Shown here: one piece after another, positions 25,564-34,171 of the stretch | How the letters are laid out: every line of letters begins with the position of its first letter | Position numbering within the stretch: position 1 is the stretch's first letter | Assembly (NCBI GenBank): GCA_018401275.1 | Contig: JAGYKW010000009.1 | Span: 1 to 54,929 of the forward strand | Reading direction: 5' to 3' | From: Nitriliruptoraceae bacterium | GTDB lineage: Bacteria > Actinomycetota > Nitriliruptoria > Nitriliruptorales > Nitriliruptoraceae | Length of the DNA: 54,929 bases | Notes under the pieces: model-generated | Seen by the model: the letters and a program-made list of their open reading frames with translations, nothing else | The model's database searches: none | What the model was told of the DNA's origin: nothing | Program-made: the position numbers and the translations under genes

Positions 25564-26120
25564 CCGATCGTCCCGTCCGCAGTCACGCGGACCGTCATCG
25601 GATCACCGTCCGTCGGGACGACGACGACGGCATGACCTGCGGCGAGCAGCAGCGCGACAGCGTCGTGCGCCTCCCCATCGCCGGCCGCGGCCTCATCGTC
25701 GAGCGCGGCGGCGAGCGCCGCACGGTCCAGGACGAACGGCAGGCACGGGATCATCAGCCCGTCGCGCTCGAGCCCGGAGATGACGACGTCGCCCTCGATC
25801 CGCTTGAGCGCGTCCGCCATCGGACGGGCTGCGACGACCGCTGCTGGCCCGTCGGACGCTGCATCCGCGGCGGCGATCAACCGACCGAGCATGACGATCG
25901 TCGCCGCGTCCTCCGTCAGCGTCGCGTCGAGCTCGACCACACGCGTCACGTGGGACGGGATCACCGCCAGCGCTCCGACCATCGAGGCGTCCGTGGTGAT
26001 CGCCAGCGCCCCATCGAGATGCGCGGACAGCCCTGCGGCGAGCGCGCCGTCGCCACCGACACCGCCGGTCGCCGCGCCTGCGGCAGCCATCGGGAGACGC
26101 AGCACGCCCCAGGTCACCAT
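25560..26120 (-). CDS. Degenerate IspD-like protein upstream of ispF
   Basis: A 186-aa protein with the outline of IspD (cytidylyltransferase) but eroded motifs. The N-terminus MVTWGVLRLPMAAAGAATG and GGVGGDGAL echoes the LAAGxGxRxG loop without the arginine; VVAARPMADALKRIEGD matches the region around V..TDTIKR; and 'HDAVALLLAAGHAVVVVPTD' matches the IspD C-terminus. The HDAARP signature is lost. ATG 26120 has GAGG 6 nt upstream. It would be a pseudoenzyme partner for IspF or a relic of an older ispDF pair; the intact-type ispD is 1 kb away. The IspD link is a by-eye inference. Confidence 0.55.
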   Translation of the reverse strand: MVTWGVLRLPMAAAGAATGGVGGDGALAAGLSAHLDGALAITTDASMVGALAVIPSHVTRVVELDATLTEDAATIVMLGRLIAAADAASDGPAAVVAARPMADALKRIEGDVVISGLERDGLMIPCLPFVLDRAALAAALDDEAAAGDGEAHDAVALLLAAGHAVVVVPTDGDPMTVRVTADGTIG

Positions 26121-26137
26121 GCGCGCCTCGACCCATC

Positions 26138-26164
26138 CATCGCAGCCATCGCAGCCATCGCAGC
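26138..26164. repeat. Three tandem copies of CATCGCAGC
   Basis: A 9-bp word repeated three times, plus related words to 26216, in the divergent region between the IspD-like and HAD genes. No function seen. Confidence 0.75.
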
Positions 26165-26262
26165 ACTTCCATCGCACGTCGCAGCACTGCCGTCGCAGCC
26201 CTGCGCTGCGTCAGGCTAGTCGTGAGGGTCCGCAGCGTCCGGGCCGCCCATCCCGGCCGTCC

Positions 26263-26268
26263 TATCCT
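26263..26268 (+). promoter_or_regulatory. Candidate -10 box before the leader ORF and HAD gene
   Basis: TATCCT ends 6 nt before the ATG at 26275. This spacing suits a leaderless mRNA starting at that ATG. No clear -35. Confidence 0.4.
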
Positions 26269-26274
26269 CCCGCC

Positions 26275-26334
26275 ATGCACGCACCCGCGGACCCGCACAC
26301 CCCTGCCACCGGCCCATCGACGCGTCCGTCGTGA
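26275..26334 (+). CDS. 19-codon leader ORF upstream of the HAD gene
   Basis: MHAPADPHTPATGPSTRPS ends in a TGA that overlaps the GTG start of the HAD gene (GTGA), while its ATG follows a -10-like TATCCT. Could be a short leader that couples translation, or the HAD gene's 5' end in a shifted frame. No peptide homology known to me. Confidence 0.35.
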   Translation: MHAPADPHTPATGPSTRPS

Positions 26335-27122
26335 TCCGGCTGGTCGCGAGCGACGTCGATGGGACCCTCCTCGACCACCACGGGGTGCTGCCCCCTGCGC
26401 GCGCCGATGCGGTCAGGGCGCTGAGTGCGGCCGGCATCCCGCTGGTGCTCGCCACCGGCAAGCTGTGGACGTCGGTCCGCGCGCTCACCGACCTGCTCGA
26501 CCTGCCCGGCCCGCACGTGGCCTGCAACGGCTCCGTCGTGTTCGACGCCGACGGGCGCCTGATCCGCACCTCGCTGCTCGACGCTGCCGTCGCCGACGAG
26601 GTCGCCGCGGTGCTCGCCGCACGCCGCATCCCCCACGCGCTCTACCTCGAGGACGGCTCGCTGGTCACGGCGCGTCTCGATGCCGCGCACGACGTGCTGC
26701 CGGTGCTCGGTGAGCCGCTGCCCACCGTGGCGGGACGGTCCGGACGTGGCGTCCTCAAGGTGCTCGCGATCCTCGGTCCCGACGACGAGGGCGAGCTGCG
26801 CACGCTCGCCGCCGACGTCGCCCGGGTGCAGCGCACCGGTCCACGCTTCCTCGAGTGGAACGCGGCCGACGCGGACAAGGCGACCGGCCTCGCGACCGTC
26901 ACCGAGCTGCTCGGTATCCCGATGGGCGACGTGCTGGCCGTGGGCGATGCCGAGAACGACGTGCCGATGCTGCGCGCCGCGGGCATCGGCGTCGCGGTCG
27001 TCGGCGCGAGCCCGGCCGCGTCGGCCGCCGCGGACCGCACCCTCACCCTCGACCTCGCGGACCTGCTGCTCGAGCTCGCCGCGACGCATCAGCTCGACCG
27101 TCCCCACGCGAGCCGCGCATGA
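26331..27122 (+). CDS. HAD-superfamily Cof-type sugar/phosphate phosphatase
   Basis: A 263-aa HAD hydrolase: nucleophile motif 'LVASDVDGTLLDHHGVLPPA', the Cof-type cap (VLATGKLWTSVRALTD, 'VACNGSVVFDADGRLI'), and motif IV 'VLAVGDAENDVPMLRAAG'. Substrate unknown; the family hydrolyses phosphosugars and flavin phosphates. GTG start 26331 follows the leader ORF. Its TGA overlaps the ispD ATG (ATGA). Confidence 0.9.
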   Translation: MIRLVASDVDGTLLDHHGVLPPARADAVRALSAAGIPLVLATGKLWTSVRALTDLLDLPGPHVACNGSVVFDADGRLIRTSLLDAAVADEVAAVLAARRIPHALYLEDGSLVTARLDAAHDVLPVLGEPLPTVAGRSGRGVLKVLAILGPDDEGELRTLAADVARVQRTGPRFLEWNAADADKATGLATVTELLGIPMGDVLAVGDAENDVPMLRAAGIGVAVVGASPAASAAADRTLTLDLADLLLELAATHQLDRPHASRA

Positions 27123-27827
27123 CGACGACGGCGATCCTGCTCGCGGGCGGCTCGGGGACGCGGCTCGGGACCGGCGACAACAAGGCGTACCTCACGCTCG
27201 ACGGGCATCCGCTGCTCGTGTGGTCGCTCGTCGCCTTCGAGCGCTGCAGCGCGATCGACGACGTCGTGCTGGTGACGCGACCCGAGGATCGCGAGCGCGC
27301 CCACGAGGTCGCGGCGGCCGCCGGCGTCACGAAGCTGCGGGCGGTCGTCGACGGTGGCGCGACGCGGCATGCGAGCGAGCAGGCGGGGCTGGACGCGGTG
27401 GCCGATCGACATCACGTCGGGCCGGACGACGCTGGTCGCGATCCATGACGCCGCACGCCCGTTCGTCAGCGGCGCGCTGCTGACACGCCTGCTCACGACC
27501 GCGGGCGAGCGCGGGGGTGCGGTCCCGGCCCTGCCGGTCGGGGCACCGTTCCTCGTGCGCGACGGCGCGCTCGTCGCGACCCATGACCTGCGGCGCATGC
27601 AGACCCCGCAGGCGTTCGAGGCGTCAGGACTGCTCGCCGCCTACCGGGCCGCCACCGCCGCGGGCTTCCACGGGGTCGACACGGCGGAGACGGTCGAGCA
27701 CCACGGAGCGCTCACGGTCGCGGTCGTCGACGGTGACCCCGACAACCGCAAGGTCACGTTCGCCGACGACCTGCGTGCGGCACAGGAGCGGGCACGGACA
27801 TGGCCCGAGGCGCCGACCCGCCGCTGA
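27119..27827 (+). pseudogene. ispD: 2-C-methyl-D-erythritol 4-phosphate cytidylyltransferase, one frameshift
   Basis: The MEP cytidylyltransferase, CTP + MEP to CDP-ME. The 5' part has the nucleotide-binding 'TAILLAGGSGTRLGTGDNKA' and 'PLLVWSLVAFERC'; the 3' part has VAIHDAARPFVSGALL and MQTPQAFEASGL, in the next frame. The switch lies at about 27400-27412 (GCCGATCGACATC); removing one C from GATCGAC gives A-V-A-D-D-I-T-S-G and a single 235-aa protein. ispD is essential where MEP is the only isoprenoid route, so a sequencing insertion is favoured. ATG overlaps the HAD TGA. Confidence 0.85.
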
Positions 27828-27843
27828 GCGCGGTCCCCCGAGG

Positions 27844-29100
27844 TCAGCGGGCGTCCTGGACGGCGCGCAGCCGCCGGATCGTCGAGTCGACCGTCTCGAC
27901 CGCATCCGCCGGCAACGGCTCGCCGGCACGGACCGGTCGGGTCACCGTCGCGCCCTCCGCGAGGCCGAGCAGCAGCAGCCCGCCGGCCTCCTCCACCGGA
28001 TGGACGACACCGCGCACGTGCGTGCCGCCGATCCCGTCGATGACGTCCCCGGGGACCAGATCGCGCTTCGCGGTCGCGACGACCTCGGCGACCCAGTGCG
28101 AGGCCTGCAGCGCCGGCGTGCCGTAGAGCACCGCGGTCGTGATCGTGCGCGGCGCCTCGATGCTGGCGAGGTGGTAGGGGCGGTAGAGCACGAAGTACGG
28201 CCCGTCACCGAGCTTGAGGTACTCGAGCTCCTCGACCACGGTCGGGTCGTCGGAGGTCACGACGACGAACACGCCGGGTGCTGGGCCGTAGGCGTAGTCG
28301 ACGCGCCCTGAGGCGGACAGCACGCCGCCGTCGGCGACGGGGATGAGCGTGCGGCGCAGCTCGTCGACCGATGCGGTCACGCCGTGCATGCCGACCACGT
28401 CGATGCGCAGGCCCGTCGCGTTCGCGAGCGCCGCCATCTCGATCATCGTCTTCGAACCGTCCTGGAAGCTCGCGAGCATCTTCGGGTTCATGCGCTTCGA
28501 CGCGGCCTCGGCCGCGCACGACTCGGGCGTCGCGGTCGGGATGAACGGGTTGTTCTTGCCCTTGCCCGCGGCGACGACCTCGAACGACAGCTCGGTCGCG
28601 AAGTCGAACAGCTCCTTCGCGCACACGGGCTCGTCACCATCCGCGACCGAGTACACGACGCCGTTGCGGTGCGCGATGTCAGCGAGCGCCAGCCCGATCG
28701 TCACGTCGCACTCGACGTTGAGCATGATGACGTGCTTGCCCGCGGCGAGGCATGCCTCGCCGATCTGCGCACCGACCTCGGGCACTCCCGTCGCCTCGAC
28801 GACGACGTCGACGTCGAGCTCCGGCAGCACGGCGGCGTCCACGAGCGCCGCACCCGCGTCACGCGCGACGGCGTCGACCGCACGATCGGGGTCGGTGACC
28901 GGCGAGGCGTGGCCGGCGGCGCGCATGGCCGTGAGCGCACGGTCCGGGTGTCGGTCGACGACGGCCGCGAGGTCCATGCCGTCGATGCGGCCGATCTGTG
29001 CGGCGAGGCCGCGACCCATCTGGCCGGCGCCGACGAGCGCGACACGCACAGGACGACCGAGACGCTCCGCATGTGCGGCGAGCTGCTCGAGACGGGTCAT
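27844..29100 (-). CDS. NAD(P)-dependent oxidoreductase with SAF domain
   Basis: A 418-aa protein: an N-terminal Rossmann domain ('RVALVGAGQMGRGLAAQIGR'), a homoserine-dehydrogenase-like middle with KGKNNPFIPTATPE, MNPKMLASFQDGSK, and a C-terminal SAF domain (ATAKRDLVPGDVIDGIGGTH). Members of this family act on sugar acids or related carbonyls; the substrate is not evident. It is convergent with ispD (16 nt apart) and follows carD by 31 nt. Confidence 0.8.
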   Translation of the reverse strand: MTRLEQLAAHAERLGRPVRVALVGAGQMGRGLAAQIGRIDGMDLAAVVDRHPDRALTAMRAAGHASPVTDPDRAVDAVARDAGAALVDAAVLPELDVDVVVEATGVPEVGAQIGEACLAAGKHVIMLNVECDVTIGLALADIAHRNGVVYSVADGDEPVCAKELFDFATELSFEVVAAGKGKNNPFIPTATPESCAAEAASKRMNPKMLASFQDGSKTMIEMAALANATGLRIDVVGMHGVTASVDELRRTLIPVADGGVLSASGRVDYAYGPAPGVFVVVTSDDPTVVEELEYLKLGDGPYFVLYRPYHLASIEAPRTITTAVLYGTPALQASHWVAEVVATAKRDLVPGDVIDGIGGTHVRGVVHPVEEAGGLLLLGLAEGATVTRPVRAGEPLPADAVETVDSTIRRLRAVQDAR

Positions 29101-29131
29101 CGGTTCGGCCGGGGCGACGAGGCCGGGGCCG

Positions 29132-29623
29132 TCAGCCCTGGGACTCGCGGAGGATGCGGTCGATGAGCTCCTCCGTCTTCGCCTCGTCCTTCTTGATGGC
29201 GACGGAGATCTCGGAGAGCAGGATCTGCTTCGCCTTCGTCAGCATGCGCTTCTCACCGGCGGAGAGCCCCTTGTCGTCATCCTGGCACGACAGGTTCCGC
29301 ACGACCTCGGCGACCTGGTAGATGTCACCGGAGCGCAGCTTCTCGTAGTTGGCCTTGAACCGGCGCGACCAGTTCCCGGCCGCCTTCGGCTCGGGCTCGC
29401 GCAGCACGTCGAGGACGCGCTCGCTCTCACGCTTCGAGACGACCTTGCGGATGCCGACCTCCTCGCAGGAGTCGGCGGGCACCATCAGCGTCAGATCCCC
29501 GTAGGTCAGCCGCAGGACGAGGTAGTCGCAGACCTCACCCTTGAGCTCGCGCCGTTCGGTCCTCTCGATGACCGCTGCACCGTGGTGGGGGTACACGACG
29601 GTGTCGCCGACGCTGAACGGCAT
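29132..29623 (-). CDS. carD: CarD-family transcriptional regulator
   Basis: A 163-aa CarD: the RNA-polymerase-interaction domain begins MPFSVGDTVVYPHHGAAV, continues DYLVLRLTYGDLTLMVPADS, and the C-terminal helical DNA-binding domain has NWSRRFKANYEKLRSGDIYQ and the conserved 'SAGEKRMLTKAKQILLSE'. In mycobacteria it stabilises open complexes at rRNA promoters and is essential. The gene stands alone in front of the SAF gene; about 160 nt separate it from disA. Confidence 0.95.
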   Translation of the reverse strand: MPFSVGDTVVYPHHGAAVIERTERRELKGEVCDYLVLRLTYGDLTLMVPADSCEEVGIRKVVSKRESERVLDVLREPEPKAAGNWSRRFKANYEKLRSGDIYQVAEVVRNLSCQDDDKGLSAGEKRMLTKAKQILLSEISVAIKKDEAKTEELIDRILRESQG

Positions 29624-29786
29624 GCGCTGCTCCCTCGAGGATGGGGCAGGCGGGACGCCATACCCGGACCGGCTGTGCTCTGTCTGAGGGCGAGGGTACC
29701 AGTGGTCGAAGGTCGGAGCAGACGCGGTCGGAGAGGCATCTAGCGCACCTCAGGGGCCGTTTCCCGCCCTCGATGCATCCGCCGGA

Positions 29787-30848
29787 TCAGGCGCGCGGTG
29801 TGAGCTGCTCGCGCCTGCGCCGCAGCCATTCGCGGATGGCACGGGCACGGGTCGGACCGACGCCCTCGACGTCCCCCAGCGCAGTGGTGGTCGCCTCGAG
29901 GATGAGCGGGAGGGACCCGAAGTGCTCGATGAGCCGCTCGACGACGACCATCGGGAGCCGTGGGATGCGGCCGAGCATCCGGTAGCCACGGGCCGTGACA
30001 CGCCGGTCGAGGTCGCCCGCGTCCCCCACGAGCAGCCCCGCGACCAGCGCGTGATCGAGCAGCGCATCGGTGGTGAGCGCGCCGAGCTCGGCGACGGGAC
30101 GGGACGGTCGACGTCGACGGTCCCCCAGGTAGTCCCGCACGATCAGCTCGAGGACGGACTCGACCGGTTCGAACAGCTCCTCGAGCTGCAGGGCGATCAT
30201 GCGCCCCTCCTCGCCGAGCTCGATCACGTGGCCGTCGAGCTTGTCCGCGATGCGTCGCAGCATCTCCGCACGCTGCAGGGCGAGCGCGACGTCGCGCAAC
30301 GTCACCTGGTCCTCGAGCTCACGGGTCGCGAGCATCTCGATGACCTCGTCGAAGCGTGACCGGTAGCGCTCGAGCGTCGACATCGCCTGGTTCGCGCGGT
30401 ACATCACGGTCGCGACCTCGTCGACGACGTAGCGCACCCCGTCGAGGTAGAGGCTCACCGCACCCAGCGACTCCGACACGGCGACGACCGGCATGCCGGT
30501 CTGCTTCGCGGTGCGCTCGGCGCTGCGGTGCCGTGTGCCCGTCTCGTCGGTCGGGATGGTCGGGTCGGGGACGAGCTGCACGTTCGCACGCAGGATGCGT
30601 CCCGCCTCAGCGTCGACGACGAGCGCTCCGTCCATCTTCGCGAGCTCCGCGATGCGCTGGCCCGTCGCCGGACTGTCGATCGCGAAGCCACCGGAGCACA
30701 GCGACATGACCTGTGGTGTCGAGCCGAAGACGATGAGGGTGCCGCGCCCGGCCCGCAGGATGCGCTCGATGCCGTCGCGCATCGTCGTCCCCGGCGCGAG
30801 CATCGCGAGGATCTCGCGCCGTCGCGCCTCGTCGACCGGCTCCGCCAT
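29787..30848 (-). CDS. disA: DNA integrity scanning protein, diadenylate cyclase
   Basis: A 353-aa DisA. N-terminal DAC domain: DGALVVD (73-79) and GTRHRSAERTAKQTG (104-118) with the RHR motif; a helical spine; a C-terminal HhH region 'DVEGVGPTRARAIREWLR'. It makes c-di-AMP from two ATP and scans DNA for branched structures. ATG 30848; the long frame upstream is a reading through the helicase gene and is not coding. The usual partner radA is absent; a helicase gene precedes it by 47 nt. Confidence 0.95.
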   Translation of the reverse strand: MAEPVDEARRREILAMLAPGTTMRDGIERILRAGRGTLIVFGSTPQVMSLCSGGFAIDSPATGQRIAELAKMDGALVVDAEAGRILRANVQLVPDPTIPTDETGTRHRSAERTAKQTGMPVVAVSESLGAVSLYLDGVRYVVDEVATVMYRANQAMSTLERYRSRFDEVIEMLATRELEDQVTLRDVALALQRAEMLRRIADKLDGHVIELGEEGRMIALQLEELFEPVESVLELIVRDYLGDRRRRPSRPVAELGALTTDALLDHALVAGLLVGDAGDLDRRVTARGYRMLGRIPRLPMVVVERLIEHFGSLPLILEATTTALGDVEGVGPTRARAIREWLRRRREQLTPRA

Positions 30849-30895
30849 GACTGCTCCCCGCGGGCGAAGCGACGCTGTGGCCCGCTGCTGGCAGC

Positions 30896-32605
30896 CTAAC
30901 GGCCGCCGTCGCCCACGTCGGGGAATCCTGCCAGCCGTCCGATGAGCGGCTCGAGCGGACCGCCGGGCGGACCGCCGGTCGGTCCGGGAGTGCCGGGCGC
31001 GCCGGGCAGATCGAGGTCGGTCAGGTCGAGGTCGGTGCGGACCCGTGCGACCCCGTCGACCTGCGCGAGGAAGCCGTGATGACCGCCACGTGCGGGATCC
31101 TCGAGCGTGCCACTCGCGTGCAGCAGGACCAGGTGAGCCGCGCGGCCGTCCGGCTTCAGGCGCAGCACGCGGCCGAGCCTCTGGATGAGGTGCCGTCGTG
31201 TGCGGAACGCCGACAGCGCGAGGGCGACGTCGGCATCGGGCAGGTCCACCCCCTCGTCGAGCACGCGCGGTGCGGCGAGCGCGACGAGCTCGCCACGTCC
31301 GAAGCGCGCGAGCCGCGAACGGCGCTGCCGGTCCTCGAGGCCGCCGTGCAGCACCGATGCCGCCGTGCCGCCACGACGCAGCAGCGCGACGACGCCCTCG
31401 GCCTGCTCGACCGTGTCGGTGAACACGAGCGTGCGTCGCGCAGCGAGCGCCGGCGCGAGCGCGGCGACGACGTCGGACTTGCGCGCCGCGCCTGCGGCGA
31501 CGGTGCGGCGCTCGCGCACGGCCGACAGGTACTCGCGCGCGGCCCGGACCTGTGGTCCGTCCCGACCGGTCCGCTGCGCGTCGGCGACGATCGCACTCAG
31601 TGCGGAGATCAGCGCCCGCGGGTCGCGAGGCAGGCCGGATCCGGCGATGAGGCTGCCCGTGAGGCGTCGCACACGAGCGTCGAGCGCGTCGTGCCGCTCC
31701 CGCTCCACGGGGGTGAGCGGCACCCCGACGAGCGTGAGGTCGAACGGCGCGATGGTCCCGTCGCGCGCCGCATCCGCGTAGGAGTAGCGGTGCACGACCT
31801 CGCCGAAGTACGGGGCGAGCACGTCGAGCACGCCGTCGTCCTCCCGCTCGAACGTCGCGGTCAGCGCGAGTCGCAGCGCGAACTCGGGCTTCAGCGCGCT
31901 CCCCCATGTCGCAGCGCCGTAGCGGTGCGCCTCATCGGCGACGAGGAGTCCGGGCGGACCGTGCGGAGGGGTGATCGGCAGCTCCGCGGCCGACTGGGGC
32001 GTCGCGACCAGGACGTCGTTGCTGTCGAGATCATCCGCACGACCACCGCCGAGCCGTCCGATGCGTCCGCGCGGCACGACCGAGGCGAGCTCACGGACCC
32101 ACTGGTCCTGCAGCCCGAGTGACGGGACCAGCACGAGCACCCCGCCGCCCCGTTCGACGACGAGCCGGACAGCGGCGAGCGCGAGCCGCGTCTTGCCCGA
32201 CCCGGTGACGGCCTCCACCACCCCACGACCCGTCGCGCTCCAGGCGGCGAGCGCGTCGGCCTGCCAGTCGCGCAGCTCCAACGCATCGAGACCGGCGCGC
32301 GACACGTCGCGGTCGACGACGCGCACGCCGGTCCCGTCCTCGCCTTCACCGCCCACCGCGTCGGTGCGCTCCATGGCGACGAGGTCCCCGTCGAGATGCC
32401 AGCGGATCCGCCCGAGCTCCTCGATCGCGACGCAGGCCGGATCGTCGGCGAGGCTGCGCTCCACGACCGAACGGGACACGCGCGTGGCGCCGAGCGAGCG
32501 CAGCGTGCTCATCAGCTGCGGGACGGTCGCGTCCGCGTCCGCGAGGGCGGTGCGGATCAGCCCTCGGACCTGCCCGCCCGCCGGCCCACTCATCTGCCCA
32601 CTCAT
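30896..32605 (-). CDS. DEAD/DEAH-box superfamily 2 helicase (XPB/RadD-like)
   Basis: A 569-aa SF2 helicase. An N-terminal part (about 1-110) includes 'RGLIRTALADADATVPQLMS', then the core: Q-like ELRDWQADALAAW, Walker A 'VEAVTGSGKTRLALAAVRLV', DEAH as VADEAHRYGAATWG, TATFEREDD, and RecA2 motif VI 'LIQRLGRVLRLKPDGRAAHL'. No nuclease domain. ATG 32605 overlaps the mutY TGA (ATGA). The set mutY-helicase-disA suggests DNA damage response. Confidence 0.85.
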   Translation of the reverse strand: MSGQMSGPAGGQVRGLIRTALADADATVPQLMSTLRSLGATRVSRSVVERSLADDPACVAIEELGRIRWHLDGDLVAMERTDAVGGEGEDGTGVRVVDRDVSRAGLDALELRDWQADALAAWSATGRGVVEAVTGSGKTRLALAAVRLVVERGGGVLVLVPSLGLQDQWVRELASVVPRGRIGRLGGGRADDLDSNDVLVATPQSAAELPITPPHGPPGLLVADEAHRYGAATWGSALKPEFALRLALTATFEREDDGVLDVLAPYFGEVVHRYSYADAARDGTIAPFDLTLVGVPLTPVERERHDALDARVRRLTGSLIAGSGLPRDPRALISALSAIVADAQRTGRDGPQVRAAREYLSAVRERRTVAAGAARKSDVVAALAPALAARRTLVFTDTVEQAEGVVALLRRGGTAASVLHGGLEDRQRRSRLARFGRGELVALAAPRVLDEGVDLPDADVALALSAFRTRRHLIQRLGRVLRLKPDGRAAHLVLLHASGTLEDPARGGHHGFLAQVDGVARVRTDLDLTDLDLPGAPGTPGPTGGPPGGPLEPLIGRLAGFPDVGDGGR

Positions 32606-33483
32606 CGGGGCGACCGCAGCACGTCGCCGTCCCAGCGGGCGAGCCCGTCCGCAACGAGCCCATCGGCGACGCGGCGTGCCCGTGCGTCGTCGGCGAAGCC
32701 CGTCACGTCGTCGAGCTGCTCCGCCGCGACGCCTGCGCTCGACGTTCCGCGCAGGGCGGCGAGCAGGCGGCCTCGCCCCTGACGATCGGACCCGGCGAAG
32801 GGCGCCTGTGGACGCGACGTCCCAGCGGTCGTGCGCGCCGGATCGGTGACGTCCGGCGCACCGCGCCAGACGCAGACGTCTGCCAGCGGGCAGACGTCGC
32901 AGCGCGGGGTCCGCGCGGTGCAGACCGTCGCGCCGAGGTCGAGCAGCGCCTGGTTGTGCAGCCATGCCGCTCCGGCCGGCACGAGCGTGTCCGCGAGCCG
33001 CTGCACACGCGTCGCGGTCATCGGTTCGCCCGCGACGGCGCGCGCGAGCACGCGCGCGACGTTCGTATCGACGACCCCGTGGTCGTGCTCGAAGGCGAGC
33101 GCGAGCACGGCGCGAGCGGTGTAGGCGCCGATACCCGGGAGGGCGAGCAGCGCGTCGAGGTCGTCGGGCACACGTCCGTCATGCCGCTCGACGATCGCAG
33201 CAGCGGTGCGGTGCAGGTCACGTGCGCGCCGGTAGTAGCCGAGCCCGGCCCACGCGTCGAGCACCTCGGCGAGCGGCGCGTCGGCCATCGCGGCCGGGTC
33301 GGGGAAGCGGGCGAGGAACGGTCCGTAGCGGTCGAGGACGCGGGCCACCTGGGTCTGCTGCAGCATCGCCTCGCTGACGAGCACGGCCCACGGGTCGCGT
33401 GTCCGGCGCCACGGCAGGTCGCGCAGCGCACCTGACCCCCACGCGTGGAGCGCCTCGACGAGTCGGCGCTCGCGTGCGCTCAC
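32602..33483 (-). CDS. mutY: A/G-specific adenine glycosylase
   Basis: A 293-aa MutY, removing adenine mispaired with 8-oxoguanine. 'ALRDLPWRRTRDPWAVLVSE' contains the catalytic Glu, with AMLQQTQVARVLDRYGPF; HhH 'LPGIGAYTARAVLALAFEHD' and HGVVDTNVARVL; [4Fe-4S] loop C-x6-C-x2-C-x5-C in CTARTPRCDVCPLADVC. GTG 33483 was chosen for VSARERRLVEALHAWG; upstream in-frame sequence is low-complexity and lies within dtxR. Without a long NUDIX-like C-terminal domain, as in other short actinobacterial MutY. Confidence 0.92.
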   Translation of the reverse strand: MSARERRLVEALHAWGSGALRDLPWRRTRDPWAVLVSEAMLQQTQVARVLDRYGPFLARFPDPAAMADAPLAEVLDAWAGLGYYRRARDLHRTAAAIVERHDGRVPDDLDALLALPGIGAYTARAVLALAFEHDHGVVDTNVARVLARAVAGEPMTATRVQRLADTLVPAGAAWLHNQALLDLGATVCTARTPRCDVCPLADVCVWRGAPDVTDPARTTAGTSRPQAPFAGSDRQGRGRLLAALRGTSSAGVAAEQLDDVTGFADDARARRVADGLVADGLARWDGDVLRSPR

Positions 33484-33493
33484 GTCCGGCCGG

Positions 33494-34147
33494 TCAGGCG
33501 GGCAGGACGAAGACGAGCCGCGCGTGCACCGCGTCGAGCACGACGGCTCCGTCGCTCCCGCGCAGGACCGTGCCCTCCCCCTGCCGCTCGACGTCGATCG
33601 TGGCGCCCGCGCGTACGCCCGCGGCGAACAGCGACGCGACCAGCTCCTCTTCCCCCTGGATCTGCTCGGACAGCGAGTGCACGCGCGCACGACCGCCGGC
33701 GAACGTGTCGAGCGACGTCGCGGTCGGCCCCTCGAACGCGCTGCCGGGGATCGGGTTGCCGTACGGGCTGGTCGTCGGATGGCCCAGCAGCTCAGCGATG
33801 CGCTGCTCGACACGGTCCGAGATGACGTGCTCCCAGCGACAGGCCTCCTCGTGGATGTACGCCGGGTCGAGCCCGATGACGTCCGCGAGCAGACGCTCCG
33901 CGAGCCGGTGCTTGCGCATCACGCTGGAGGCCCACGCGCGTCCACGCTCGGTGAGCGCGACGGTGCGGTCCTCGGTGAGGACGAGCAGCCCCTGCTCCTC
34001 GAGGCGCGACACGCCCTCCGAGACCGAGGGCGCGGACAGATGCAGCCGCTCGGCGACCCGTGCGCGCAGCGCGGGGACGCCCTCCTCCTCGAGCTCGAGG
34101 ACGATACGGAGGTACATCTCCGTCGAGTCGATCAGGTCGTGACCCAC
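33494..34147 (-). CDS. DtxR/IdeR-family metal-dependent regulator
   Basis: A 217-aa iron- or manganese-dependent repressor. HTH 'VAERLHLSAPSVSEGVSRLE', metal/dimer part 'VMRKHRLAERLLADVIGLDP', IHEEACRWEHVISDRVE, and a C-terminal SH3-like end. Fits IdeR (Fe) or MntR-like. GTG start. It lies between clpC (24-nt gap) and mutY (10-nt gap) and may link iron to oxidative DNA repair. Confidence 0.92.
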   Translation of the reverse strand: MGHDLIDSTEMYLRIVLELEEEGVPALRARVAERLHLSAPSVSEGVSRLEEQGLLVLTEDRTVALTERGRAWASSVMRKHRLAERLLADVIGLDPAYIHEEACRWEHVISDRVEQRIAELLGHPTTSPYGNPIPGSAFEGPTATSLDTFAGGRARVHSLSEQIQGEEELVASLFAAGVRAGATIDVERQGEGTVLRGSDGAVVLDAVHARLVFVLPA

Positions 34148-34171
34148 GCCGGGCCCCCCGTCCGTGTGGAC

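Noticed and set aside
30849-31907. N-terminal extension of disA to a 706-codon frame
   Set aside because: The extension runs through the helicase gene in the wrong frame. DisA motifs begin after the ATG at 30848.
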